64,000 nt of DNA from the NCBI RefSeq assembly GCF_052324685.1, contig NC_135219.1, positions 25,113,032 to 25,177,031 on the forward strand. Direction: 5' to 3'. Below are positions 24,127-36,217 of this stretch, piece after piece. A program made the position numbers and the translations under genes. The DNA is from Brachyhypopomus gauderio (lineage: Eukaryota; Chordata; Actinopteri; Gymnotiformes; Hypopomidae). Each line of letters begins with the position of its first letter. Position 1 is the first letter of the stretch. The notes under the pieces are model-generated. The model worked only from the letters and a program-made list of their open reading frames with translations, was not told the origin of the DNA and searched no databases.

Positions 24127-24633
24127 GTGTTGACTAATATGAAGTAATGCATTAGTTAACATGAACAACACATGAAGTAACACATTAACAATAATTAACT
24201 AACGTTAAGTAAACATGTAACAGTTACAGCTCCTGTTTTGGCTCTTTGCTGCTCGCACCTTTTTAGAGCTTTAGTGTTTTAGTTTGGAGCAAAAGGGACT
24301 AAAGAGCTAAAAACAGTATGGACACACTTCAGTTCCTATGCTGATAGATTCTGGATATTTCCAAGTTACCCATTACTTATGTAGGTAAATCAGTACAATG
24401 TAATATATTCCTTTAAGGTTGCACCAAAAAAGGTGCGAGCAACAAAGAGCCAAAACAGGAGCTGCAACAGTTACATGTTCACTTAACGTTAGTTAATTAT
24501 TGTTAATGTGTTACTTCATGTGTTGTTCATGATAACTAATGCATTACTTCACGTTAGTTAATTATTGTTAGTGTGTTACTTCATGTGTTGTTCATGTTAA
24601 CTAATGCATTACTTAACGTTAGTTAGTCAACAC
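24127..24633. repeat. large inverted repeat (hairpin-forming MITE-like element)
   Basis: The outer ends GTGTTGACTAA and TTAGTCAACAC begin arms of about 150 and 215 bp that are reverse complements. Matching blocks include gctcctgttttggctctttg on the left and caaagagccaaaacaggagc on the right. The right arm holds an internal duplication of roughly 75 bp (around 24486-24560 and 24561-24620). No coding capacity and no clear target duplication. Confidence 0.8.
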
Positions 24634-26002
24634 TTTTCTAGGCATTAATATAGAGACTAGGGCCCTAGTGATTTCATTGTCATGTTGAAGCAACCAATTG
24701 GAGATGATTGGAGACTTGTGACATGGCATGTATTCTGATGGAAGTAGCCATCAGAAGATGTTATAAAGGGATGGACATGGTCAGCAACAATACTCAGGTA
24801 GGCAGTTGAATTTAAGCCATGCTCAACTGGTATGAAAGGGCCCAAATCGTGCAAAGAATATATACCTCAAGACATCACTCCACCACAAAGAATATATACC
24901 TCAAGACATCACTCCACAAGTTTCATCCGTAGTGTCAAGGTACGAAGGACCCCTGCTGGCCACCTCCATCTGAAGCAAGGTTATTTCATGTTGCCCTGTA
25001 TTGTGTTCGTTTCTCAGGTGGGTGGAGCCCATTAGGTTTCTTGACACCTGAGGGTCATTTGTCTGTCTATATACACTACCGTTCAAAAGTTTGGGGTCAC
25101 CTAGACAATTTTGTGTTTTCCCTGAAATCTCATACTTTTATTTATCAAATGAGTTGCAAAATGAATAGAAATATAGTCCAGACATTGACAAGGTAGAAAT
25201 AATGTTTTTTTTTTGTTTGAAATAATTTTCTACTTCAAACTTTGCTTTCGTCAAATAATGCTCCCTTAGCAGCAATTACAGCATTGCAGACCTTTGGCAT
25301 TCTAGCTGTTAATTTGCTGAGGTAATCTGGAGAAATTTCACCCCATGCTCCCACAAGTTTGATGGGTTAATGGGCACTTTTTTCGTACCATACGGTCAAG
25401 CTGCTCCCACAACAGCTCAATGGGGTTGAAATCTGGTGACTGAGTTGGCCACTCCATTACCGATAAAACACCAGCTGCCTGCTTCTTCTCTAAATTGTTT
25501 GTGCATAATTTGGAGGTGTGCTTTGGGTCATTGTCCTGTTGCAGGATGAAATTGGCTCCAATCAAGCGCTGTCCACAGGGTATGACATGGTGTTGCAAAA
25601 TGGAGTTATAGCCTTCCTTATTTAAAATCCCTTTTACCTTGTACAAATCTCCCACTTTACCAGCACCAAAGCAACCCCAGACCATCACATTAACTCCACC
25701 AGCATCGTTTCAGTTGTTCTGCATCTCACAAATGTTCGTCTGTGTGATCCAAAGACCTCAAACTTTGATTCATCTGTCCATAACACTTTTTTCCAATCTT
25801 CCTCTGTCCAATGTCTGTGTTCTTTTGCCTATATTAATCTTTTTCTTTTATTAGCCAGATATGGCTTTTTCTTTGCCACTCTGCCCTGAAGGCCAGCATC
25901 CCGGAGTTGCCTCTTCACTGTAGACGTTGACACATACTATTTAATGAAGCTGCCAGTTGAGGACCTGTGAGGCGTCAATTTCTCAAACTGGAGACTCTAA
26001 TG

Positions 26003-26741
26003 TGTAACGTGGTGAGTACAGAGACGTACACACCACGTAAGAAACAGAGAAGGGAGGACCCAAGTGCCGGTTAGTAAAAAAAAAAAAGCAGAGTGTAAAA
26101 AATGAGCGATAACGCGCGCACACACACACCTGAGCAATAAACAATACTAGAGAAAAATAAACACGACGCGCAAAAACGAAAAGGAAACTAAACCGTGCGA
26201 GCACGGTAGAAATACAAACAGAAAACAACACGGAATTATCAACGTGTAAGCAGACAAGATAATGTCGTGGAATAATAAGGTAAAAACTATAAACAGAAAA
26301 CACGTGGAATCCTCAACACGTGAAAACCGAAACTAAGGACGTCAGGGAAAGACTGACAGCAGGCAAACGCCGCAACATAAAGACAACCTTCCCAAAACAA
26401 TAAACAATGGATAGGAAGAGAAAACAGATTGGGGAAAACTTGAGAGGGGCTAGATAGCGGCGCAGGAGGTAGATACTCGAATAAGTAACAGCGGAACGAG
26501 AGAGAGAGAGAGCGGTGGCGAGACACCTTGAAACGTAACAATATCACGGAGAGAGAGATGGGCTGAAAGCGCAACGGCAAGAGACCAAAACGATTCAGCA
26601 GTGATTCGTCTCCACAAGCTTCCTTAAGAAGCCTATAAAACAGCTGAGACGAATCACTGCTGATTATGCCGATTTAGTCTGGGACTGACTCGGGTGCCCT
26701 GTGCGGAGGTAGAGGGCGTGGCATCCGAGCCAGCCCTGACA
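26003..26741 (-). repeat. 3' LTR of the chromovirus element
   Basis: The 739-bp LTR starts TGTAACGTGG and ends AGCCCTGACA in plus reading. It keeps a 30-odd-base segment after ctaaaccgtg (26193-26226) that is replaced in the other LTR. A tract of nine cytosines follows on the inner side (gggggg on the coding strand), fitting a polypurine primer. Confidence 0.92.
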
Positions 26742-26759
26742 GAGCCCCCCCCCCTCTAG

Positions 26760-29521
26760 GCCCGAGACCACGCGGGCCCAGATTAACAGCCCTATCGCGG
26801 CGGAAGTCACGGATGAGAGAGCGGTCAACAATGAGGGACGAGGGCACCCGCGACCGCTCCTCGGGCCCATACCCCAGCCAGTCCACGAGGTACTGGACAC
26901 GACCCCGGACACGAGGCTCATCCAACAGCCTGTTGACAGAGTACACCAGGCCCCCGTCCACTATACGGGGAGCCGGTGGCGCACGGGGCAGGCTACACAG
27001 GACCGGACGGAGCCGGGAGACGTGAAACACGGGATGCTATCTTGAAGGGACCCAAGTAACGGGGCGCCAACTTCCTGGTACCCCCACGTATCGGCAGGAC
27101 AGCCAAACCCGTTGACCCGGGCGAAACGAAAGAGCCGGAAGGCGATGCTTGTCGGCGTTACGACAGTAGCTGGTGGAAGCTGAGAGCAAGGCCTTACGGG
27201 CCCTATGCCAGGCCAGCCGACAACGTCGCACCATGGCCCGAGCTCCCGGGACAGCCACTTCCTCCTCCTGGTCAGCAAACATAGACACTCAAAAGGAGAC
27301 ATCCCGAGGGCCGAGAGCCACAGGGTGTTATGAGCAAACTCGGCCCATAAGAGCTGGTCAGACCAGGAGGAGGGGTTGGAGGAAGCCAAACACCTGAGCG
27401 TCATGTGATGCAAGAAAAGGGAGGCGGTCTCACGGGCAGAGGGGAGCTGAGGTAAAGCTAGGAATCTCGCAGTCTTGGAAAACCGATCCACTATCACAAG
27501 AATAGTGGTGTTACCCCGAGAATGGGGTAGCCCGGTGACGAAGTCCAAAGACACATGCGTCCAAGGCCTTGACGGAATGGGGAGTGGGCGTAGTAAACCG
27601 GCAGGCTTGGTGTGCGTAGCCTTGTTTCTGGTGCATGTTTCACACGCAGAGACAAACTGACCAACCTCCTGCTCCATCCTGGGCCACCAAAATCTACCCT
27701 GAAGGAGCTTAAGTGTACGTCGTGACCCAGGATGAGCAGCAAAAGGTGAATTGTGACCCCACTCCATAACTTTCTTCCGTAGTTTGGGGTGGACGTAAAG
27801 ACGACCAGCGGGACCACCACCGGGCCCAGGATCACGAGTCAGGGATTGCTTTACCTCAGTCTCCACAGCCCACTGAACAGGGGCCACTATTTTTGATGCT
27901 GGAAGTATAGTGCTGAGCTCAGAGGAGTGAGGGGGCGACTCCCACTGGCGGGACAGAGCATCGGGCTTGACGTTTTTACTTCCGGGTCGATAGGATAGAG
28001 TAAAGTCAAAACGTCCAAAGAACAAGGACCACCTGGCCTGTCTGGGGTTCAGGCGCTTAGCCTGCTGGAGGTAAGCCAGGTTTTTATGGTCTTTCCAGAC
28101 AAGGAAGGGGTGCTTGGCCCCCTCCAGCCAGTGCCTCCACTCTTCAAGAGCTAACTTGACCGCTAACAGTTCCTTGTCCCCCACATCGTAATTCCGTTCG
28201 GCGGGTGTAATGCGGTGAGAGTAGTAAGCACACGGATGGAGCTTAGGAGGGGTCCCCGTTCTCTGGGAGAGGATGGCACCCACCCCATGGTCAGAGGCAT
28301 CAACCTCGACCACGAACGGTAATTCGGGATCGGGCATACACAATACCGGTTCTGAAGTAAACTGCCCCTTAAGGCGATCGAACGCTTGCTGGGCTTCAGA
28401 AGTCCAGACAAAGGGACCGGGTTTCTTTTTTGTAAGAGTGATCAGAGGTGCAGCAAGGGTGCTAAAACCTTTGATAAAACGGCGGTAGAAGTTAGCAAAA
28501 CCCAGAAAACTTTGAACCAGGTGGAGTGAAGTGGGAGTGGGCCAGTGAGCGACAGCTCGAACCTTAGAAGGATCCATGGCCAGGGTGTTCTGGGCTATGT
28601 GATAACCGAGGAAGCCTATTTCTTTGACATGAAATAGTGACTTCTCCAGTTTGACATAGAGGTGGCTTTCGAGGAGTAACTGCAACACCCTTCGGACATG
28701 TTTTACATGTTCCGTCTCAGAGTGACTGTAAATAAGGATGTCATCCAAATATACAAAGATGTATCTGTCCAGGGCCTCTCTGAGAACTTCATTAATGAAG
28801 CGCTGGAACACGGCTGGGGCATTCATTAAACCAAAGTGCATGACCATATACTCATAGTGGCCAGATGGAGTTATAAAAGCGGTCTTCCACTCGTCACCCT
28901 CTCTTACCCTGACTAAATTGTAGGCGCTCCTCAGGTCGAGCTTAGTAAAAATGGTGGCCTGATGGAGGGCCTCAAAGGCGGTGGCCATGAGGGGTAGAGG
29001 GTGACGGTCTTTGACAGTTATCTTATTGAGCCCCCGGTAGTCGATGCTTTTTTCCCCACAAAGAAAAAACCTGCCCCGGCAGGAGAGGTGGATGGCCAGA
29101 TAAAGCCAGCTGCCAGAGCCTCCTGTATGTATGTTTCCATGGCTCTACGTTCCGGTACGGCCAAAGAGAAGAGACGGCCCCTAGGGGGGCTAGAACCCGG
29201 AAGTAGATCTATGGCTATGTCATAGGCTCTATGCGGAGGGAGGAAACTAGCTTTCTTTTTGCTAAAGACCTCCCTGAGGTCGTGGTAATCATCAGGGACT
29301 CGGGTAAGGTCTACTGGATCGGGTGTATGACCGGTGGTGATTTCGGGACTGTTTCTTAAGCAGGTTTCCTTGCAGAGGACCCCCCAATTCCGGACGGTGC
29401 GGGAAAGCCAATCCACTTCTGGGTTGTGGCGTTGAAGCCAAGGAAAGCCCAGGATGAGACGCATCTGGGGCGCACTGATAACATAAAGGGCCAACTGTTC
29501 TCTATGACCCCCAATGCTCAT
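26760..29521 (-). pseudogene. chromovirus pol remnant (PR end, RT, RNase H, IN, chromodomain)
   Basis: 29521-29018 gives the protease tail ([17 protein letters not shown]) and the RT N-terminus ([20 protein letters not shown]). A small deletion near 29053 then shifts the frame. 28988-26961 gives the RT core ([31 protein letters not shown] with the catalytic YLDD), RNase H ([17 protein letters not shown]), the integrase zinc finger ([13 protein letters not shown] and CETCTRN) and the first integrase Asp region ([13 protein letters not shown]). The rest of the integrase core, including SDRG-like and Glu motifs, is mostly deleted. The chromodomain is in another frame at 26760-26950 ([20 protein letters not shown]). 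Chromodomains of this family direct integration to marked chromatin. Confidence 0.9.
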
Positions 29522-29630
29522 ATCAAGCGGTATAGTCTGCTTGTTGACTTCACCTGCTCATTGCGGCTCATTAACAGTCTCACGTGACTCTAAGGCGCGT
29601 GTGGTATCAACCCCCTGAAATTGTAGCCTC

Positions 29631-30356
29631 TTAGTGTGTCACACGGCGACGATTGTCGAGACGCACCGTGAACGCAATCAGTGCATCTAGGTCAGCCGGG
29701 GGGTCACGAAGCGCTAGCTCATCCTTAAGGTCATCTGACAACCCTTCCTGAAAGATCGCCATGAGCGCACCAGCACCCCATCCACTTTCTGAAGCCAATG
29801 TTCGGAACTCTAGGGAGTAGTCAGCTACTGACATCTTCCCTTGACGTAGGCGCAAGAGACGTGGACCCACTACACCCCCTGAGGATGGATGGTAAAAGGC
29901 GCTTCTCATGGCTGTAGCGAAGCGTTCATAGGAAGAACATACTTCCGCTTGAGACTCCCAAAGAGGGGTGGCCCAAGCCAACGCTCTTTCAGATAACAGC
30001 GTCAGCACGTAGGCTACTTTGGCACGCTCAGAGGGAAACCTGGAGGGCTGCTGTTCGAATATTAGAGAACATTGTAGTAAAAACCCTCTGCAACCCTCTG
30101 GATCTCCTGAATAGCGAGCCGGAGATGGGAGAGTAGGTACAAGATGTGATGCTGAGACAGATGGTTCACTTGGGCGAGCAGGAGGGGGAACATGAGAAAC
30201 AGGAGCTGAACCAGTTAGGGTCTGCATAGTGACAGTCATGTCATTAAGCTGCTTAACAATCTGCCTTAGAACCTCGTCGTGGCTGCCAAGCAACTGTCCC
30301 TGATTGGTGAGGGCAGCTCTTAACTCTGCTGACTCTTGTTTAGCGGCTAGGTCCAT
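29631..30356 (-). pseudogene. chromovirus gag remnant
   Basis: The frame opens at MDLAAKQESAELRAAL, eighteen bases inside the 5' LTR. It contains a retrotransposon gag domain with RYSGDPEGCRGFLLQCSLIF, then FPSERAKVAYVLTLLSERAL and SVADYSLEFRTLASESGW. It ends at LDNRRRVTH before any zinc knuckle. A deletion at about 29522-29630 removed the nucleocapsid part and most of the protease. Confidence 0.85.
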
Positions 30357-30374
30357 GTTTGGGCTGAATCGTTC

Positions 30375-31100
30375 TGTAACGTGGTGAGTACAGAGACGTA
30401 CACACCACGTAAGAAACAAAGAAGGGAGGACCCAAGTGCCGGTTAGTAAAAAAAAAATGCAGAGCGTAAAAAATGAGCGATAACGAGCGCACACACACAC
30501 ACCTGAGCAATAAACAATACTAGAGAAAAATAAACACGACGCGCAAAAACGAAAAGGAAACTAAACCGTGTTTATCTTGTCTGCTTACACGGAATTATCA
30601 ACGTGTAAGCAGACAAGATAATGTCGTGGAATAATAAGGTAAAAACTATAAACAGAAAACACGTGGAATCCTCAACACGTGAAAACCGAAACTAAGGACG
30701 TCAGGGAAAGACTGACAGCAGGCAAACGCCGCAACATAAAGACAACCTTCCCAAAACAATAAACAATGGATAGGAAGAGAAAACAGATTGGGGAAAACTT
30801 GAGAGGGGCCAGATAGCGGCGCAGGAGGTAGATATTCGAATAAGTAACAGCGGAACGAGAGAGAGAGAGAGCGGTGGCGAGACACCTTGAAACGTAACAA
30901 TATCACAGAGAGAGAGACGGGCTGAAAGCGCAACGGCAAGAGACCAAAACGATTCAGCAGTGATTCGTCTCCACAAGCTTCCTTAAGAAGCCTATAAAAC
31001 AGCTGAGACGAATCACTGCTGATTATGCCGATTTAGTCTGGGACTGACTCGGGTGCCCCGTGCGGAGGTCGAGGGCGTGGCATCCGAGCCAGCCCTGACA
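30375..31100 (-). repeat. 5' LTR of the chromovirus element, with hairpin mutation
   Basis: The 726-bp LTR is very similar to 26003-26741. Near 30571-30591 it carries tttatcttgtctgcttacac, which is the reverse complement of the nearby stretch 30602-30621. This replaces the sequence seen in the other LTR and makes a perfect 20-bp hairpin with a short loop. Confidence 0.9.
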
Positions 31101-31960
31101 TAATGTACTTGTCTTCTTGCTCAGTTGTGCAGCGGGGCCTTCCACTTCTCCTTCTACTCTGGTTAGAGCCTGTCTGTGCTCTCCTCTGAAGGGAGTAGTA
31201 CACACCATTGTAGGAAATCTTCAGTTTCTTGGCAATGTCTCGCATGGAATAGACTTCATTTCTCAGAACAAGAATAGACTGTCGAGTTTCAATTGAAAGT
31301 TGTCTTTCTGGCCAGTTTGTGAGTTTAATCGAACCAACAATTGTAATGCTCCAGATTCTCAACTAACTTAAAGGAAGGTCAGTTTTATAGCTTCTCTAAT
31401 CAGCAAAACTGTTTTCAGCTGTGCTAACCTACTTGCACAAGGGTTTTCAAGGGTTTTCTAAATATCCAATAGCCTCCTTACAGAGTTAGCAAACACAATG
31501 TACCATTAGAACACTGGAGTGATGGTTGTTGGAAATGGGTCTCCATACATCTATGTAGATATTGCATTAAAAACCAGATGTTTACAGCTAGAATAGTCAT
31601 TTACCACATTAATAATGTATAGAGTGTATTTTTGATGCATTTAATGTTAGCTAAATTGAAAACAAACTGCTTTTCTTTCAAAAACATTTCTAAGTGACCC
31701 CAAACTTTTGAACGGTAGTGTATGTCTTGTTTTTGTACTAGTTGACTGTTGGTTATTGTTTCCTTGATCTGGATTATGTCACAGATTTTGTGATGTGCAC
31801 TTTATGCATTAAATCCACCCCTTTTCCCTGAGACTGGTGTGATCACTTCCTTTCTATTTTGCACTCCTCGCCTGTCACATGTAGATTCAAAGCAGGATGG
31901 ATCCTTCTTGACACCAAATTCTGATCCTACTGTGATTTCTACATTCTCTTAAAATCCTAC

Positions 31961-32360
31961 TGTAACTAAACAACTAGGCAGAGTAGGATCCAGTGAAGTA
32001 AAATCCCTTTTATTGAAAATACAATATCCCACGGCAAGCAGCGGAAGTTATACACAGGTGCGTTGCACACAAAAGTGTTTGGCGTGACGTCAGGTCGGTC
32101 CAGGGTCACAATGAGAAGGCAGAGTCCGAACGGTACAGGAGGGTCAGGCTGAGGGAGAGGTCTACAAGGGAAACAGAGGTCAGAACACGGACAGGCAATG
32201 GAATCAATAGAACGCTCTGTACGCGGCATGAAAACGGCAATACTTCGCAATCAGGAAGAGTTACTTCCACCTAGTAGTCGTAGTGGAGGAGGGGCAGGAA
32301 GAAACGAGAGACAGGTGCACGGCTAATGATCTGGAGGAGAGTTATGTGTTGTTCCTGACA
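31961..32360 (-). mobile_element. solo LTR (family shared with 33071 and 42680)
   Basis: 400 bp, starts TGTAACTAAAC and ends TTCCTGACA, flanked by CCTAC on both sides. It shares ggcaatacttcgc and nearby blocks with the LTRs at 33071 and, inverted, 42680. The antisense polyadenylation signal (tttatt, 32010) indicates minus orientation. Confidence 0.85.
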
Positions 32361-32601
32361 CCTACATTATAGATATAATCCAAGTAAAAATAAAAGATGC
32401 ACAGTCAATTAATTATAATCTTAGAGCAACAACCTTGGTTTTCTTGGAGACATGTAGACTCTATCAACACTGGCCTAATTTGCTTCATCTGCTCTATATG
32501 GGATTATTTTGCCCCTCACAAGCTGAGGCACTGAGACCGTAGCAGTGTTGTGTGCTCATCATAACCACAGTGAAATCAATCTCTCAGTTGTAACATGTGT
32601 G

Positions 32602-32602
<1 letters not shown>

Positions 32603-32670
<68 letters not shown>
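32603..32670 (+). repeat. (GT)n microsatellite
   Basis: About 33 pure GT units after a short imperfect start. Confidence 0.98.
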
Positions 32671-32671
<1 letters not shown>

Positions 32672-33070
32672 GAGAGCAGCTGAAAACATTAAGTGATGGA
32701 CACATTCTACAATATCAGTGACAGAAAATCAATGAGAGCATAAAATCAGCTCTACAGAGAACTGACACAACAGTAATAATGACCAAAGGGAAGAGCAAGA
32801 GGAAGTGAGAAAGCTACAGAGAGATAGCAAGAAAGAGGGTCAGAGTTGAGTTTCTCACTCATAGTATTCCAGAGGCATGTTCTATGGCACAATGCATTTG
32901 AGAGGTAAATTGTAGTCAGAATGATGAAATAATCATAATCTATAATGAATAATATATAATATAATATATATAATATAATAATTAATTAATTATGCTTAGT
33001 TCCAGTGTGTAAGATTATGAACTATCAGGTACATGTATAATAATTTTATGTAATATGAAAACAATTTTTC

Positions 33071-33463
33071 TGTTACGAATTGACCAGGCAGAGAGGGATC
33101 CAAATGCGGAAGAACACCGCTTTTATTGAAATGAGAAGCTGGTACAGAAACAGGCAGGGGAATCACGAGTACTAGGATAAGTAACAGCGTGTTCTTGGCG
33201 TGGTCAGGACGGTCCAGGGTCATACCGGGGAGCAGAAGTCAGGAGGTACAGAGGGACTAGGCAGGAGACAAGGTCGGGGATGTAAGCGAGGGTCAGAACA
33301 CAGGAAAGCAGACAGGTAATAGAACGGCTTGGTATGCGGCATGAGTCGGCAATACTTCGCGACTGAGACGTGCTGGGGAAGGTGTATAAGTGTGACTGAA
33401 AGGGGGCGTGGTAATGAGGGGCAGGTGAGGCTGGTTAGGGAAGATCAGGTGGCATTCCTTACA
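33071..33463 (-). mobile_element. solo LTR
   Basis: 393 bp, TGTTACGAATTG...ATTCCTTACA, flanked by the 5-bp duplication TTTTC. It shares ccagggtca and ggcaatacttcgcgactgag-type blocks with the LTR at 31961. cttttattgaaat at 33120 marks an antisense polyadenylation signal. Confidence 0.87.
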
Positions 33464-34241
33464 TTTTCTTTTTTTTTCTTTTCTTGTCAAAGCACCCTCA
33501 TCATGTTGGTCCTGTACAGCAGGTGGAAAAGATCACTGTGGTGATGAAAATATTTTAAGGTCAAGGTTGGTTACTTACTAGCATTTTAGTTACTAGCATT
33601 TTAGTTACTTACTAGCAGTTGCAGTTGTAATGCATTAATCCAGCTGTCATTCTACTTTCAAGACAAATTCAACTAAAGAAACGAGCTGCAATGTAGCTAT
33701 CATATCAGAATACAAATTAGGCTGAATGTAGAAAAACAGGAAATGTGGAAAAATGTCCATATTCCAAAAGCACAAAAAAACCAAGAATTCACCAAGTATT
33801 TCAGAGCAGTGGAAAACATGTATGATACACAGACAGCATCGATTTATACCCTGAGAAAACAATATCCAGTGAGGCAAAATTAAGCCCCAGTGTGGAAAAT
33901 ACTCCTCAACAAGCATTTGCTCTCCTCCAGACGCCTGAGCAACTCCATCTTCCCTTAGAATTCTAGTTTTGTTCTATTCTCCTCACCTTGTGTCCTGCAG
34001 GAAGTGAAGGCAAGGTGCAATAAATGTAAAGAAATGTCTATCCATAAAAGTCCTTTGTTAAGTGAAAAAGGAAGAAATATTTAGAAAAACCAAATGGTCT
34101 TAAAAGCATTCCAGAACTATAACACTTATTGATGTTATGTGATCAGTCATCACATAATTAATGTGTCAGTGTTACAACAGGAATACTGAATTGTTTAGTT
34201 TATTATTATTACAATCGTTATTACACCTTTTTGAGTTCTTG

Positions 34242-34858
34242 TCACGGTAGGCTGGCCCAGATTCTTTGGGGAGACCCCACATCACGACACACATCTCTTA
34301 CGTCACTCACTTGTTCCCAATTATTAATGTGATACACCTGTACTTAATCTGCCACAGGTTAAGACCTGCAGGTACAACTGTCCAGTACTTTACATTCCTC
34401 TGGAGTGGTGGTGATCCCTGAAGGCTATTTCCATGTGGAAGTTTAAGAGAAAGAGAGAGAGAAATAGAGACTTTGGCTTGGCTTACTGCCTTTTGTCTTT
34501 GTTTAGCCCAGTAAGCTACTACTCTGGCATTTTGTTTTTCCCAGTTTTCCTTAGAGCTGCTACTGCTACTTTGACTGCCTTATTTTTCACGATGGACAAT
34601 AAACACTTTACAGCTCCGACCTCCTGCTGCTTCTGTTGCACATTTAATCAGAACAGAGCCTACATCATGGCAGCTGTGCACTAGAGAGCAGCCAGGTCCT
34701 GTGGGAGGAGCCTTACGCCACAGCTTCATCAGTGTTAAAGGCCTCCCAAGCCCCTCCCCCTAGCCCTGCCCCAAGTTCCTCCCCCTAGCCCTGCCCCTAG
34801 CCACACTTTATTTTAGGACACTGTGTTCAGGGTGGTGTGACAGATCAATCATTATAAT
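34242..34858 (+). mobile_element. possible LTR-like repeat
   Basis: It begins TGTCACGGTAGG and has an LTR-like layout with aataaa at 34598. The right end is uncertain: TGTGACA near 34841 or an earlier CA. No target duplication was found, so the assignment is weak. Confidence 0.3.
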
Positions 34859-35553
34859 TATCCTGACAGGTCTCTTCAGAATTTTCTGATACCAGTGGCT
34901 CTGTCTGAGAACCAACAGGCCCTGAGGCACACACAAAAATCAGCAAAAACACCATAGTTCTTGAAAATTAACATGCCACATCAAAAGCCTGTTAGAGGCA
35001 ATGTTTTTATTTGGTCTGCTGGAGGATTCATCATTAAACTATCATACTGATAATTGGTAGAGTATTATATGCGTTAACATAAAGGCAGGATTTCTTAACC
35101 AGAGTTAATATGGCATAATTGCCATGTTATAAAAGTTATTTTTGTAAATATAATTTTAATGTATCTTATTTTCACCATGGCAATATTGGAAATAAATGGG
35201 CAATCAAGTCACAAAATGCATACAGCTGATTCCCTAAAAACATGTCTGTTGACTGATGAGATGTTTACCATAAATGTTAAGGGCACTAGTTACTGTTTGC
35301 AAGATCTGGTTATCACTAGCAGAATGTGGTGCACTGCAAACAAATGTCCATCTTCTGTTTGCTTGTGTATTGAGAAAGCGACAAAACTCACTCCTTCAAA
35401 AATCACTTTCAGGGATTAAAATAGAATATATTGACACAGCAATAATAACTACAAACCAGATACTTGTGATATAAGAAAAAATATTCAGTCTGGCATGTGA
35501 CATTTCCATCACTGAGCAATATCAGATTGTAGCTTACACTATAAAGCACCCAT

Positions 35554-36217
35554 TGTAATGCGGCGGGACTCACATAGCAAGGAGACGGACACGTGCCGAA
35601 TACAGCGCCATTCATTATGAGCAAATCCGTCAACGGAGTTGTGACAGTCCAATTACCAATTAATTCATCATACAAAGGACAATAACCAATACATGTACAG
35701 GTAGACATGACTAAACAGAACACAAACTACAGGAAGCACTTAACTAATGGGGCAGTCATGGTCTGGTGGTTAGGGAACCACTTGTGACCGGAGGGTCGTG
35801 GGTTTGATTCCCAGACCTGAGGCCATGACTGAAGTTGCCTTGAGCAAGGCACCGAACCCCAACTGCTCCCCGGGCAGCGGACTAGGGCTGCCCACCGCTC
35901 TGGACATGTTTGCACTGCATGGATGGGTAAATGCAGAGGACAATTGACAAATATGGCACATTTCACATTAACTAACACATAACAGAACCAGACACAATTA
36001 TCAATACACTTACAAGAGGCATAAAGCAACATAGCATACTCACAACCAAAGACACTAAACACAGAGCTTAAATCACAGAACATAATGAGAAACAGCTGAT
36101 GACAATAACCAAGGCAGAAAGACAGAGCAAAAAGGAAAACAAGGAAAACCGGAACAGAGGCAGGACTAGGAATGTGAAAACAAGACAGACAGATGGGAGG
36201 TGGAGCCAGGCGTGACA
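35554..36217 (-). mobile_element. solo LTR containing a SINE
   Basis: It starts TGTAATGCGG and ends AGGCGTGACA, with flanks CCCAT and CCCAC (four of five match). Without the SINE and its duplication it would be about 436 bp. The SINE entered later. Confidence 0.65.
35748..35967 (+). mobile_element. tRNA-derived SINE
   Basis: A 220-bp element with an RNA polymerase III A-box-like tggtctggtggttaggg and a B-box-like gggtttgattccc, then a body with ttgccttgagcaaggcaccg typical of fish tRNA SINEs. It is flanked by the 8-bp duplication TTAACTAA (35740-35747 and 35968-35975). Confidence 0.9.

Larger units (their letters stand above)
26003..31100 (-). mobile_element. Ty3/Gypsy chromovirus-type LTR retrotransposon
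   Basis: A 5098-bp element with LTRs at 26003-26741 and 30375-31100, flanked by TAATG on both sides (25998-26002 and 31101-31105). The coding strand is minus: gag, then protease/reverse transcriptase, RNase H, integrase and a C-terminal chromodomain, the order of vertebrate chromoviruses. Gag's end and most of the protease are deleted, RT has a frame-breaking deletion, and the integrase core is truncated. The element cannot be autonomous. Confidence 0.93.
25074..31720 (-). mobile_element. Tc1-type transposon split by a Gypsy element
   Basis: The ends are CACTACCGTTCAAAAGTTTG and its exact complement at 31694-31720, with TA on both sides. Transposase pieces are on the minus strand. The N-terminal part before 31362 reads ETRQSILVLRNEVYSMRDIA, then KKLKISYNGVYYSLQRRAQT. 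The C-terminal part is at 25338-25688 ([36 protein letters not shown]). Between them the 5.1-kb Gypsy element and its duplication interrupt the gene. The catalytic segment has further defects. Confidence 0.88.
24933..31879 (+). mobile_element. solo LTR split by nested Tc1 and Gypsy insertions
   Basis: Its two outer pieces are 24933-25073 (starts TGTCAAGGTACG) and 31721-31879 (ends GCCTGTCACA). Joined, they form an LTR of about 298 bp. The LTR at 58571-58864 is the same family in opposite orientation and nearly the same length (294 bp). Flanks CGTAG and TGTAG agree in four of five bases, as for an aged 5-bp duplication. It is the outermost and oldest layer of a three-layer nest. Confidence 0.72.

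Noticed and set aside
26287..26580. Minus-strand 97-codon frame, present again at 30646-30939
   Set aside because: Both lie inside the two LTRs of the chromovirus element. The duplication reflects the LTR pair, not a gene family.
34242..34858. Confident solo LTR
   Set aside because: It has LTR-like features, but no matching target duplication and no certain right end, so it is listed only as possible.
35748..35820. Genuine tRNA gene
   Set aside because: A-box and B-box resemblance comes from a tRNA-derived SINE: it continues into a SINE body, has an 8-bp target duplication, and does not fold as a clean cloverleaf by eye.
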